DNA from: Sialis fuliginosa
Lineage: Eukaryota > Arthropoda > Insecta > Megaloptera > Sialidae
Direction: 5' to 3'
Length of the DNA stretch: 64,000 bases
Assembly (NCBI GenBank): GCA_961205875.1
Contig: OY540814.1
Location: 9,220,993-9,284,992 of the forward strand
In this document: in pieces, positions 1-10,168 of the stretch
Numbering within the stretch: the first letter of the stretch is position 1
Layout: each line of letters opens with the position of its first letter
Program-made: the position numbers and the translations under genes
The notes under the pieces: generated by a model
Databases searched by the model: none
What the model was told of the DNA's origin: nothing
What the model saw: the letters and a program-made list of their open reading frames with translations, nothing else

Positions 1-1650
1 TTATTTTTCTTGGCTGAATTATTTCTAAATATTCATTTGTAATCTTATATAATCTTATATATAAGGTTAACATTACATACACATATATTCTATTTTCAGA
101 CTTTTATCATATTCTAAAATTCTTTCATTAGATGTAATTGTTGAATATACATATGTATATTGTACTGTATATGTAAGTTATCATAGTAAAATAATAAATT
201 TAAAGAGACAAAAATAGTTTTTTTATAATCCACAAAACATTTAACAAAAATTACTGATATAAAATAAATGAGAGTACCTAGAACTTTTAACTAGAAAAAT
301 AAACTATGAAATACACATCACACAACTTTTTTATTTATTAAAAAACAACCCTTGTTAAAACCGAACAGGGAATATTCCAATAGCGGTGTTTTTATGTATT
401 AAAATTTCTTTAAAAGTACTTAAATCATTATAGGAAAAATCATTCATCTAGAAAATGGCGATATAATTTAATTACAAGTTTTCATACACTATAAAAAGTG
501 GGTAATTGCTATAAGAGAGTTTTTTTTGTATACATTTTTTCAACAAAACCATACTTAGTGTCTTTTTTACGATATAATTAATTAATTAATAGAAGCAGCA
601 GTGAGAAGCTGAACATAATCGCATTATGAAAATTTTGTTGCGATAATTTTGAGAATGATGAATATAATTAAAATTTTTCTTTGGGAATACTAAAAAAACA
701 GTTGACGTAGCCAATTAAATTAGACCAATTAATTAAGTTTTGTCAAGTTAAAAACCTGTTCATTAATGTAAGTAGGTTGGATTCGGGGACTTTGAAGGAA
801 ATCATAAATATGTAATATTATATTTTCTTATAAATTTTATTTTAATTTTTGTATTGACATTATGATAAGATTATTTATTGTATTATATGAAATTAAATAT
901 TCTATCTATTTTGCATTAAAATTATTTTAAGTAAAGGTTGTTCAGAACAGTAAGTGTATTTGAGTTATATTTTGAAAATAATAACGTAATTATTATAATT
1001 CTAATAAATATTTGATATAATTAGTTCTACTTCTTAAAAAATCACAAATAAATGGGTGAATATTTTGATTTTATATTGCAAACAGCAATTTTTTCGAGAA
1101 ATTTAATTTCAATTTGTCATATTATTGAAATATTTAAAAAAATTCAAATATGCATAATTTCGTGTCACGAGTGTTTGAGTAAAAAATATAATTTGTGATC
1201 GTACGTGATTAGGTGTGAGTTAATAATGAATTTGAGGACATGCGTGATCGTGAACGAAAATCACTAATTTTCCCAACTAGTGTGTGCATTTTTTTTTTAA
1301 ATTTTACCTATTGTTTTAATTTGTATTTGTTTAAAAAGATATTTAAGATTAAATTCATCAATATGATACATTTTAATATAACATAAGTTAAAAACGCGGA
1401 ACCGAAAGTATGTATGTATATATATTATATATGCTAATTAAAAGTCTGTTATTGTATTAAATGTCGGATATATTTAATTAAACTGTACTTTGTTAATTCC
1501 GATAAAACCTAATTTGATAAATGAACAATTTAGTCTTTGATGTTTTGATATTTTACCGTTTTGCAGAATAAAGGATGTTCGTAACACAGACGTAAGTATA
1601 CGACAGTTACAAATTTTTGCCTCAACATTCTGGTCACGTGTTAAATGGTG
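1..1650. other. AT-rich non-coding stretch, no gene
   Basis: I see no coding region or recognisable element here. It is low-complexity A+T-rich DNA with a short TTAA run near 571-586 and scattered TA-rich patches. The only open frame of note, about 63 codons on the minus strand at 1474-1665, has no recognisable protein character and runs into the small element at 1651. Confidence 0.6.
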
Positions 1651-1758
1651 CAGGGGTGCCACCACACGGGGACGGAGACCTTGGGCGGGAATCAGAATGC
1701 AAAGTACCTCTAACTAGATGCGACCGAACGAAACACGTCTATCAACCTGGCACCCCTC
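1651..1758. mobile_element. Small hAT-like inverted-repeat remnant
   Basis: The segment opens CAGGGGTGCCACC and closes with CCTGGCACCCCTC, so the ends share about 10 bp of inverted repeat (AGGGGTGCCA). The CAGGG-type terminus suggests hAT. At about 108 bp it could only be an internally deleted derivative. It is clearly GC-richer than its surroundings. I found no matching 8-bp duplication at the flanks (AAATGGTG against CATAAAAA), so the family call is tentative. Confidence 0.4.
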
Positions 1759-1995
1759 CATAAAAATGAAAAAACAAAGTATTTTAATATGCAAATTTAT
1801 CAAGATATTATTAGATTTTTGTATGTTTTCTTACAGTGTCTTCAAATGTTTTTTTATTGATTTTACCTAGATGTATTCCATCAAAGTTTAAATAATCAAT
1901 TTAAACATAACATCTTAAGTTAAATAAATATTCTTGTTATTTAATATTTAGCAATTATATAAACAATGTTTTGATTCTCTAAAGATATTACTTAC

Positions 1996-2710
1996 CAGAG
2001 CCGTATTTAGGATCTGTTGACTTTTAAGCTGGACGTGTGGTGCAGGGAGGGGGATTTTTTTAAAACTTACCTGCAATAATTGCATTTTAAAGCAATTTTC
2101 TAACTAAAACCTTAAAAAAACATTTGAAGTTTATTAAATTATAGTATAATTTTTTACTATACAGATTATAAAGAATTGATGAGATAATAAAAATGAAAAG
2201 AATTGAAAATCATTATTTATTAACATTTCTATGAACAACCAGCCCAACCTTATTGGTCTAGTATTTCAATTATTCCTTCTGCCTATAACTATGAACATCG
2301 TTAGTCCCATAAATTGTCCATTTAAGATTAGGTACCACAAAAAAAAACATTGTTTAAAATGTTTTTATTTATCGATTAATGTTTTGTAAAGATATGTGCA
2401 GTCTGTATAAACGTATATTTTGTTTTATTAGCTTTGTTGTATATTATCTGAAATTGATATAAAGGCCTTTAAAAACTAACTAACGAAAATTATGATATGA
2501 ACATCTATTATTTAAAAAAAAACACAAAAGTTGAGATTTATATCTATATGTAAAAATCAGTATTTAAATTTTAAAAATAACATATCTATGAATTTTATTT
2601 TATTTTTGTTTATTCAAAGTTTTTAAATAGTTTTTGTTGTGATAGAGGCCCTTTTATAGAGCAGACCCACAGGCTGCAGCCTGGGTAGTCTACGCGTTTA
2701 TATGACTCTG
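1996..2710. mobile_element. Non-autonomous hAT-like element with 8-bp target duplication
   Basis: The left end CAGAGCCGTATTTAGG and the reverse complement of the right end, CAGAGTCATATAAA, form a short imperfect inverted repeat of the hAT type. The 8 bp to the left (TTACTTAC, 1988-1995) and right (TTACATAC, 2711-2718) match at 7 of 8 positions, which is the duplication length hAT elements make. No transposase frame remains in its 715 bp, so it depends on a relative elsewhere. Confidence 0.7.
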
Positions 2711-3189
2711 TTACATACCACTACCCGGCACCTGAAATTCCATATTCGAATACTTAAAATATGCGACTCTAACTGGTAAATTATTAATTCTTGATAATAT
2801 GATATAATCAGTAGTGTCTTAACTATAGAATTTTTATTAATGTTTTACCTTTAACGCATATTTAACACATGACTTGAGCTTTTTACTCAGAACAAGCTTA
2901 GCGCGTCGAGCATATTCGGTAGTCAGTACGTACCTCCAACTCGAACAAGCACGCCGAACATTTCCCAAAGCTTGTCGGTAAATCGTAATTGATCAAAGAA
3001 ATAAAATGTTCCCTGAGTTCAGGTGGACACGTGTATTTGTAGTGTTTGTAGCATTTGTGGTGATTGTAGCATTCGATATTTAAACGTGTAATTTTTGTTT
3101 ATAAATATTTATTTATTTATGTATCTTAAAATATAAATTATACACACACAAAAATCTTATAAATACTACATATATAAGGAATACAAGTA
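2711..3189. other. Unassigned single-copy-looking DNA
   Basis: No gene is visible. The part at about 2870-3000 is GC-richer than its flanks and does not recur in the window, but it has no open frame with coding character. Confidence 0.4.
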
Positions 3190-3931
3190 TCTCTATATAT
3201 AAAAATGTTCGTTCGTATGAGGCTTATAGACTCAGGAATTACTAAACCGATTTCAAAGTGGTTTTCACCAATAGTTAGATAATTTTTTTGTGCAGTATCG
3301 TGGCTATTAATATTTTATGAAAACCTAAGATTTAACACCAAAAAAGACTAAAAAAATATTTATCAAGTCGTGTTTTAATTCCATGATGTCACAGCATACA
3401 ATTGTTATTTAGGTATACTAGCCATGGAATACTGAATTCTATAATTTACAGTTTCAATAATTTATTTTATTCATTTAGGTTACTATAATCACGATTCTTT
3501 CAAATATTTTGTCGAACAATTGAATGATTTTTGATATATTATTGTATTATATATAAAAATTAAATAATTTGAAATACCTATATTGATTGAAAATTGAAAT
3601 ATGAAGAAACATTCCATTTTCATGAAAGGTAAAATATCGAAATTAATTATTATAATTGTTGCTAACCTATTTATTTATTTAATTTTGATTTCCATACAAA
3701 TTCTAAGATGGGACCTGGTGTTTCCTGGGAGTTTAAAAATATAATTTTACACGTTTTTCTCAGTAACAACTGAACGGATTTTATTTCGCTTTTCACTAAT
3801 GGATAGGTTAGGTTTAGGTGTATAATTTATATTTTGCGTAAATTTTATAGTCGGAAAACAATTCGTAGTGAATGGTTGATTGTGGTAATGTTAAATATTT
3901 TAGGTCACTATGATTTCGTGGATATTAACCC
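3190..3931 (+). mobile_element. Helitron-like family D, copy 1 (3' truncated)
   Basis: It starts A|TCTCTATATATAAAAATG, the opening shared by this family's copies at 17487-18196 (minus) and 22210-22880 (plus). TC preceded by A fits a Helitron 5' end. The body matches the other copies through the GGTCACTATGAT tract and stops at GATATTAACCCC, just before the 3' stem-loop and CTAG seen in the complete copy. There is no Rep/helicase coding, so it is non-autonomous. Confidence 0.6.
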
Positions 3932-4696
3932 CAATTACAATTATAGCAATGTATAAAATCCTTTATACATTAATTTATATTGAATTAAATTAATGTGATT
4001 TACAATGCAATAGAAAATATAGAAAGTAAATTGTCTAATTTTACTAAATGAATATGAGAAATACCCTTTACTATATAATCTTCATCATGGATTGTATTCC
4101 CATAAATTAAAAAAAATATATACATAGAAACAGTTTCCGATGTCAAACTCTCCTTTTAATTGTTAATTTATATAATACTAAAAAACGTAGCTGTTGCCAC
4201 ACTCAAAACAATTGTAGAAATAGGACGAGCACAACGAACGGGGCTAACACAACGATCTTTTGTTCGAATATTGCTCAATGTGTTCGTAGTAAAATGTTCA
4301 AATCGAGACGCACCATTACGTACTATATTATTATATTATAACCCACGAATTGTAACATAATTATACGAGGTTTAATCTTATTTGAAAAAATAAAGGACAT
4401 GTATATATTCAAATATAACTCCATTATTTGTGGGGAGGTCAATTTTATAGCGACAAATAAAATGTGTATCTCTTGTGTTTTGAGACGCTCGGATGAATTA
4501 ATCGTACATAAATTAAATAATTGATTTCGAAACGTAGAAGAGGAGTATACTGTAGCCTTGTCATTGTTGTTTAGCTACTGATTTGTTTTTACTTTGTTTA
4601 CTTCACGTGCGCTCCCTTAGCACTCATTAATTGGAATAAACAACTAGTTAGAATTAGAGCTTTTCTTATCAAGTTCTAAAATATGAATGATAAAAA
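3932..4696. other. AT-rich unassigned stretch
   Basis: No supported feature. A 66-codon plus frame at 4160-4360 has no recognisable motif and looks like chance. Confidence 0.5.
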
Positions 4697-5272
4697 CAGG
4701 GACTTGAACCGGAATTTATTTATGGTTCGAGTTTGGTTCGGGTTCAAACATAAATTTCGGTTCGGGTTTGGGTTCAACATGTTGCAAATAATTTGGGTTC
4801 AATAACCGTAATTTTTTAGGGTTCATGTTCGGGTTCGAGTTCGGGTTTAAGTTTATGATTGAAAGAAAATTAACAAAAAAACATTAATAGCCATTAAAAT
4901 ATTGTTAGAAAAAAGTGCAAAAAATAAAATTACATTTTAAAAATTGAAATTTATATTTTTCAGTTATAGAATTAAAAAGAAAGTAAAAAATATGTAAATT
5001 TCAGTAGTTCCATAAAATTAAAACAGATTTCCAGTATTAGTAGGTACATTTTATAATATTTTAAAAATATTATTGGAGGAAAATATTAAAATATTAAAAA
5101 TAATTATTTATTGGACCTTTTAAAAATATATGGTTACCGGTTATCCATGAAAAGGTTCGGGTTCAGATTCAGGTTCGATGACATTGAGATATAGCGGTTC
5201 GGTTCGGGTTCAGGTTAATGAAAAATATAGGTTTTTTCGAGTTTACGGTTCGGGTTTAGGTTCAATTCCCTG
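4697..5272. mobile_element. hAT-like element of the GGTTCGGG family, copy 1
   Basis: The left end CAGGGACTTGAACC and the right end GGTTCAATTCCCTG form a 14-bp inverted repeat with one mismatch. The flanking octamers GATAAAAA (4689-4696) and GTTAAAAA (5273-5280) match at 7 of 8, as expected for hAT. Both subterminal regions are arrays of degenerate GGTTCGGGTTC units; the centre is AT-rich. It is 576 bp with no transposase. A relative at 55261-55828 shares ends, arrays and centre, including the phrase ATGGTTACCGGTTATCC. Confidence 0.8.
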
Positions 5273-5330
5273 GTTAAAAATTACATTTTCTTCTACAGTA
5301 AATTAGTTTACTATAATTTAATAATACTTA

Positions 5331-5908
5331 TATTACCGCCCAAAAGTTTGGAAGCAGTTATATTTTTCTCTGTATCGAAATTTTATTAACAGTGCGTTCG
5401 AAGATGCCATTTTGAGGGTTTCGTACCTCAAAATGAAATAACGGAACCCTTATAGGATCACTTTATTGTCCATCCGTCTGTCTGTCTTTCCGTCAAACCC
5501 CTTTTTCTCAGGAACGGCTAGAGGTATCAAGTTGAAATTAATATCAAATAATAAATTTCAAGATTCTAGGTCAACGGGAAGTAACACTTTAGGTTTTGAT
5601 GATAAGTGAGCCAGTCAGTCTGTCAGTATCAAAATATGCTTTTAAAGGCCGTATCTTTTTATTGCATTGAATAAGAAACTTGAATTTATACAGGATTATG
5701 AGGCTGTTATTCTTAGTATTTGATAATAATTTAAACTTGATATATCTAGCCGTTCTTGAGAAAAAGAGTCTTGACGGCAGACGGACAACTAAGTGATCCT
5801 ATAAAGGTTCTGTTATTTCATTTTCAAAACGGTATCTTCGAATGCACTGATAATAAAATTTTTATACACAGAAAAATATACCTGCTTCCAAACTTTTGGA
5901 CAGTAGTG
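5331..5908. mobile_element. TA-flanked Tc1/mariner-like MITE with very long inverted repeats
   Basis: TA (5329-5330 and 5909-5910) brackets ends reading TATTACCGCCCAAAAG on the left and CACTACTGTCCAAAAG on the right (reverse complement). CCAAAAGTTTGGA-type ends are characteristic of Tc1-like elements. Inverted similarity continues inward for well over 200 bp per arm, so the 578-bp element could fold almost end to end. Short frames across it are by-products of the repeat and not genes. Confidence 0.75.
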
Positions 5909-5965
5909 TATGTAAACGTAGGTTCCTGTTCTTTCATTTCTAAAATATAAATATAAATATAAAGA

Positions 5966-5998
5966 TATTTTACTTCAGAGTGACTCTGAAGTAAAATA
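5966..5998. repeat. Perfect 15-bp hairpin with 3-nt loop
   Basis: A 15-bp arm beginning TATTTTACTTCAGAG is followed by loop TGA and an exact reverse-complement arm. There is no T-run or gene upstream to suggest a terminator. It is likely a tiny palindromic insertion or chance in AT-rich DNA. Confidence 0.6.
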
Positions 5999-6744
5999 AG
6001 AGTGGGAATCAATAAATTAAAAATATTTTTTAGCATTAACACATTTTTTTAAAATTTTATTGCATTACATTTATTAAGTAATGTCATTTTAAAATATTAT
6101 AGGTACCTTATTTGGTTTTGTACTAATCATAAAAAATATATTTCATGAATGCAAAAGAAACAAATAAGTACTAATAAAATTGCACTTGATATGTTGGTAA
6201 CATTAACCTTTTCAGGAAATCTACCAATTAAACATTAACATTTGAGTTTTTTCGTAGTTAAATTGTAATTACTCGGACCAAAATGTTTCTGAAAGTGTGC
6301 TAAATGGGAATGTTATTGAAATACAAACTCGTTGAAGAAATATCCAGTTGTAGTGTTCTGTTGTAAATGTCATTACAGAGGCAATCAGCACGTTTTCTAT
6401 AATTCCATGATAAAATTTTATTTCTCTTGAAAATGCACCGTGTTTAGTTTAATAGGAAAGTACGAAATTGTTTTCTACTGTGTTGAATATTTCATATTAA
6501 AAATAAATATTAGTACCTATAATGTATTATTTTATAATTTCTGTGAGGTATTAACATTTTTATGAAGACAATAAATAAGTTAAAAATACATGCAATCTTC
6601 TTTTTGTTGCAAGATCATTTTATATTCTCATAATATGTTGCAAAAATAATCATGTAACAATTGTAAAAATGTTTGTTTTTATTCTATTAATTGTTGAATA
6701 TTGAAAATTTTCAGTGTAAAAACGATTCTAAAGAATTCTAAAAA
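5999..6744. other. AT-rich unassigned stretch
   Basis: Nothing supported. No coding frame, and no internal repeat beyond short A/T tracts. Confidence 0.5.
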
Positions 6745-6844
6745 CACTGAAAAATATTAAATTTAAACATTTTTGAAGTCGGTTTTCGTTTTTTTTTTCT
6801 TAAAAAGTTTTTTATTGGCTTTTCACCGATTTCAAAAACTGTTA

Positions 6845-7256
6845 CACTGTGTATTCCAAGTTGATTAAGACATAGGAAATTTGACATGGGGACAATTAGA
6901 AAAGTTGTAGTAACCTTTGGTCAAATTTAACGATGTGTGATTGGTGCATTTTGAACTGCCGCCTCGAAACCAACTGATAAATTTTAAATTAATCAACAGT
7001 ATTTTGTTTTCAATTTTAATAAAGAATAAAATACCTACATTAATGAAATTAAAGTAAGCATCCTAGATAAAATGATAATAATATTTTTTGGTAGATATAA
7101 ATTTGAAAACAAAATAGTAATTACTATTTTATTAAATTTTGTGGCGGCATTTCAAAATGTACCAATGACACATCATTTTTGACCAAAGGTTACTACAGCT
7201 CTTCTTATTGCCCCCATGTTAAATTTCCTATGTCATAATCAACTTGGAATTCACTG
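6845..7256. mobile_element. TA-flanked MITE nested in family L
   Basis: TA at 6843-6844 and 7257-7258 flanks ends CACTGTGTATTCCAAG and, as reverse complement, CAGTGAATTCCAAG. The inverted repeats run about 115 bp, through GACATAGGAAATTT, GTAGTAACC and TTTGGTCAAA, with moderate divergence. The 412-bp element has no coding capacity. It lies within a palindromic part of family L, showing that it arrived later. Confidence 0.8.
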
Positions 7257-7582
7257 TATATAATTTATGTATGTATATATGTATGTATTTTTCAGTGCTT
7301 TTTGGATTTTTTAAAGTCGTTTTTTAAAGTTTTTTATTTTTCCCTTTTGAGTGGCGTATCTCGAAGTCAATGGTCAGATTCTTGTAAAATTTATATGGGA
7401 TCACCTCTGGGGTATACTCTTTCATACAAAAAAAATCGTCCAAAACGGTGTGTATTTATCAGAGTTATGCCCGAACATACATATAAAATATAATAATATA
7501 ATAGTAGTGACGTTAAATATAAATAAAAACAAACTTGTTTGTTTAAACGTCAAAATTTATTAAAGAAGAGGAAACCGCAAGC

Positions 7583-7607
7583 TTTCGATTCACAGAATCA
7601 TCGTCAG
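7583..7607 (-). other. Hammerhead-like core motif (possible Penelope-like terminal-repeat fragment)
   Basis: On the minus strand the sequence reads CTGACGA, then a hairpin GATTC-TGT-GAATC, then GAAA. This is the CUGANGA / stem II / GAAA layout of a hammerhead ribozyme core. An 8-bp complementarity between bases outside the core (TTTATTAA with TTAATAAA) could make a distal stem I, but stem III and the core-proximal part of stem I are weak. Hammerhead motifs are known from Penelope-like retroelements. Activity is not implied. Confidence 0.3.
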
Positions 7608-7706
7608 GCTATTAATAAAGATTTAAATTTGAGAAAGATGTCGTTATCTCAATAAAATATATATTGTCGAATTTAGAACCTCCTCCTTTTTGAAGTAGGT
7701 TAAAAA

Positions 7707-8103
7707 TAACACAAAAATAATAATAATTTTGTTATTTAATTAATTAATATTAATAATTTCCAGCATCTGAAAAAAAATTATTTGTATAACAATTCTTTTT
7801 TTCTATAGGTACTGTACGAGCACATGAACATGCATATTTGCAGAGAAAACAGTACAGGATAGATATGTAGGTACATACGTCTAAAGAACAACAAGACGTA
7901 CGTACATTTTCAAGTGCTAGTGTAGCTATTAGCACGTTCAACTCGTAAAAGACATTTTCAAGTGGCCCCCGATCGACGTTTGTCAAGCCCAGGTCACTTG
8001 TACAATACACTACTGGAACCAGGGCCGTAACAAGTGGTACTCTCAGCGAGAATTATTTTAGCAGAGCTTTTATTAAATTATATTTGCAATGCTGTTATTC
8101 TTA
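7707..8103. other. Unassigned stretch with hAT-like words
   Basis: No gene. An 86-codon minus frame (7750-8010) has no recognisable domain. CCAGGGCCGTAAC near 8022 resembles a hAT left end, but no matching right end or duplication was found. Confidence 0.4.
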
Positions 8104-8111
8104 GGTCTTTT

Positions 8112-8692
8112 GTTTCCTCGCAATAACGAAGACATGAGAAGCTTTGTGATCGTTTTAAAGTGAGACAAAAAATTCTTCTCCGATTTTTTTAAATTTTAAA
8201 TTGATCTTTCTGTTTCAGTTCAAGACAAACACTTTTCGTTCTGTGTCTGACTGTCTATTTGTCTGTGTGTTTGTCCCCTGAATTCATGTCATACGTTGGG
8301 TCTGGTTTGAGGACGATCTCATTTCAAAATCATCAAAATGGTGTGTAAGAAGGAAGGATGACATCCCAAAATATTAATTTTCTCAAGATATCTCAAGAAA
8401 GATACATAGTTACGTGAAAATTTTGTAGAATCTTTTTTGTAGAGTATATAAATTAAAAATATTTACATATCTCAATTTACTTTAAAAATGTCATTGTTTT
8501 TTTTTAAACTGATATTTATTTTGACATATTAAATGAAATCGTAATGTAAAATTGTATAAAAATTAAATGGTTAACCAATGCCAGTCAATTTATCTGAACA
8601 CTAACGGTTTTTATTTAAATTGTTCAATAATTAACTACCTTTGGTGAATTTAACACGAGGAGCACTGTGCATTTACTTGGAAGATGTTTTTT
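8112..8692 (+). mobile_element. Dispersed family A, copy 1
   Basis: It runs from TTTCCTCGCAATAACG to GCATTTACTTGGAAGATG. The full-length relative is 32114-32922 on the minus strand; others are at 20476-21310 (minus) and 24077-24714 (plus). Family hallmarks are a GCTTCCTCG...CGAGAAGC stem-loop at the start, a GTCTGTCTGT-rich segment, TTTGAGGACG, GGTGACATCCC and the closing GCACGAGGAAGC then ACTGTGCATTTACTTGG. There is no protein coding. The transposon class is not settled by sequence alone. Confidence 0.65.
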
Positions 8693-9060
8693 ATATGTTT
8701 CACATATTGTTTATAGTAAACTACATATTAATATTATAAGTACACCTATTTAGTATTTTCTAGTAATAATTGTTATTTAAAGGAGTAATTCTTGACTTGT
8801 TCAGTAGCTTTATTACTAAATGTTCTTGATTGTATTAAAATATAATAATCAGACTGATTGAAAGTTATTGGAATTTAACTTGGCGTATTCAGCTAGAATA
8901 ATCATAGACATTTCTAATTAGTTGTCTAGAGTGTGTACAAAATGATTTAATTACGTGACTGGTAGTACCTGTGAAAAGTGCTGGCGCCTTGTACATAGTT
9001 ATAAAACAGGAAGGATGAGGTCCCGTGACGTCGAGGAAATGTTATTGACGTACCTCTGTT
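8693..9060. other. Repeat-free stretch upstream of the candidate promoter
   Basis: No repeat family seen in the window enters this stretch. It contains GTGACGTCGAGG at about 9025-9036, a CRE-like word, and becomes GC-richer toward 9060. No coding frame. Confidence 0.4.
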
Positions 9061-9184
9061 AAGGTCAAGGTCGTGTTATATAATATGTAGGTCATACGGG
9101 GAAGATTTGCACGTGTGACGAGTTGTTACTACTCATATTTTTAATGGGTCGTATAAAAGTTTCTGGTTCTCATTGGAGAGAGTT
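9061..9184 (+). promoter_or_regulatory. Candidate nuclear-receptor-regulated promoter
   Basis: Seen directly: TCAAGGTCG at 9065-9073 fits the FTZ-F1 consensus YCAAGGYCR exactly. ATGTAGGTCA at 9085-9094 fits the HR3/ROR/E75 type AWNTAGGTCA. CACGTG lies at 9110-9115. TATAAAAG lies at 9152-9159, and AGTT starts at 9181, 29 bp from the TATA start, where an initiator would be expected. Downstream, ACAGTAAGTATG offers a strong splice donor (GT at 9452), so 9181-9451 could be a first exon; AATGACA just before the donor contains an ATG. FTZ-F1, HR3 and E75 act in the ecdysone cascade that times moulting genes. That this is an active promoter is inference: no coding exon is seen. Confidence 0.4.
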
Positions 9185-9365
9185 TTACCTTGAATGAAGC
9201 GTTGTCTTTTTCAAGAAAGTAGCTCACTGTGACATTCGTCTAGCCTAATTTTACTCTACTTTGTAGTAGAATTGGGATATTGTCTAAGGTGCTGGTAGAA
9301 AAATTATTGGGTAATGTAAATAAAGTAAAAGAAAATATTTTTAGTCATTTCATTCAAAGTTAATG

Positions 9366-9385
9366 CTATTATTATTATTATTATT
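9366..9385. repeat. (ATT)n microsatellite
   Basis: A short uninterrupted run of ATT units, in the repeat-free island between family A copy 1 and the 9472 foldback element. Confidence 0.8.
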
Positions 9386-9471
9386 CTTAATAAATGTTTT
9401 AAATGAGAGTGAATAAAAGTTTAATTTCATTTAAACATCCTGGAAATGACAGTAAGTATGTATATATATTA

Positions 9472-10097
9472 GTGTGTTCCAAAAAAAGTCGATAATTTTT
9501 TTTTCGATTGCATGTGAAATTCTTGTTATATATGCTATAAAAAAAATTCTGTAAAAATTTGAGCCCTTAATATCAACTTGAAGAACTCCATTACCGAATT
9601 TGAAGATTTACCATTGATTTAACATGGAAAAATGATTTTTTAACGTTCATTTCTCCTGCAAACTATGTAGAACATTATTTTTCGGAAAAACCATGACTGA
9701 TCCTTCTTCAGTATTAAATTCTGTAAAAAAAAGCTCTTAGGGTCCAGTCTCTAACGTCAACCCTCTCGTTTTTATTTGCGTTAAAAAATACAGATTTTCT
9801 GAATTTGTTGACGTTAGAGACTGGACCCTAAGAGCTTTTTTTTACAGAATTTAATACTGAAGAAGGATCAGTCATGGTTTTTCCGAAAAATAATGTTCTA
9901 CATAGTTTGCAGGAGAAATGAACGTTAAAAAATCATTTTTCCATGTTAAATCAATGGTAAATCTTCAAATTCGGTGATGGAGTTCTTCAAGTTGATATTA
10001 AGGGCTCAAATTTTTACAGAATTTTTTTTATAGCATATATAACAAGAATTTCACATGCAATCGAAAAAAAAAATTATCGACTTTTTTTGGAACACCC
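9472..10097. mobile_element. Near-perfect 290-bp foldback element
   Basis: Two arms of about 290 bp (9472-9761 and 9807-10097) are reverse complements with only a few differences, mostly homopolymer length and one or two substitutions. They surround a 45-bp loop. Ends read GTGTGTTCC on the left and, as reverse complement, GGGTGTTCC on the right, both next to TA, so a TA duplication is likely (9470-9471 and 10098-10099). There is no coding capacity. The high arm identity implies a young insertion or continuing gene conversion. A transcript would fold into one long double-stranded stem. Confidence 0.9.
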
Positions 10098-10168
10098 TAA
10101 ATATATATGTAAGTGCAAAGTATGTATACATATATATAGTATGTATATATATGTAAGTGCATCTTTAA

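Larger units (their letters stand above)
6745..7706 (+). mobile_element. Dispersed repeat family L, copy 1, interrupted by insertions
   Basis: Similar to 62955-63297 and in part to 16575-16825. Shared wording includes AAAACACTGAA, TTTTTGAAGTCGG, GTGGCGTATCT, GAGTATACTCTT-like, GAGTTATGCCCGAACATAC and the end GAACCTCCTCCTTT followed by GAAGT and GGTTAAAAA. A TA-flanked MITE sits inside (6845-7256). About 170 extra bases between ATACATA and ATTTAGAACC carry the hammerhead-like motif at 7583-7607 and are absent from the copy at 62955. Class is unclear; I recall this 3' wording from lepidopteran genomes. Confidence 0.6.

Noticed and set aside
4690-5275. B-box-like GGTTCAATTCC as a possible tRNA or tRNA-derived SINE
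   Set aside because: No A-box, no cloverleaf and no pol III terminator in the right place; the words are the terminal repeats of a hAT-like element.
5756-6042. Overlapping short frames on both strands
   Set aside because: They lie in or beside the right arm of the 5331-5908 inverted-repeat element and the following AT-rich DNA.
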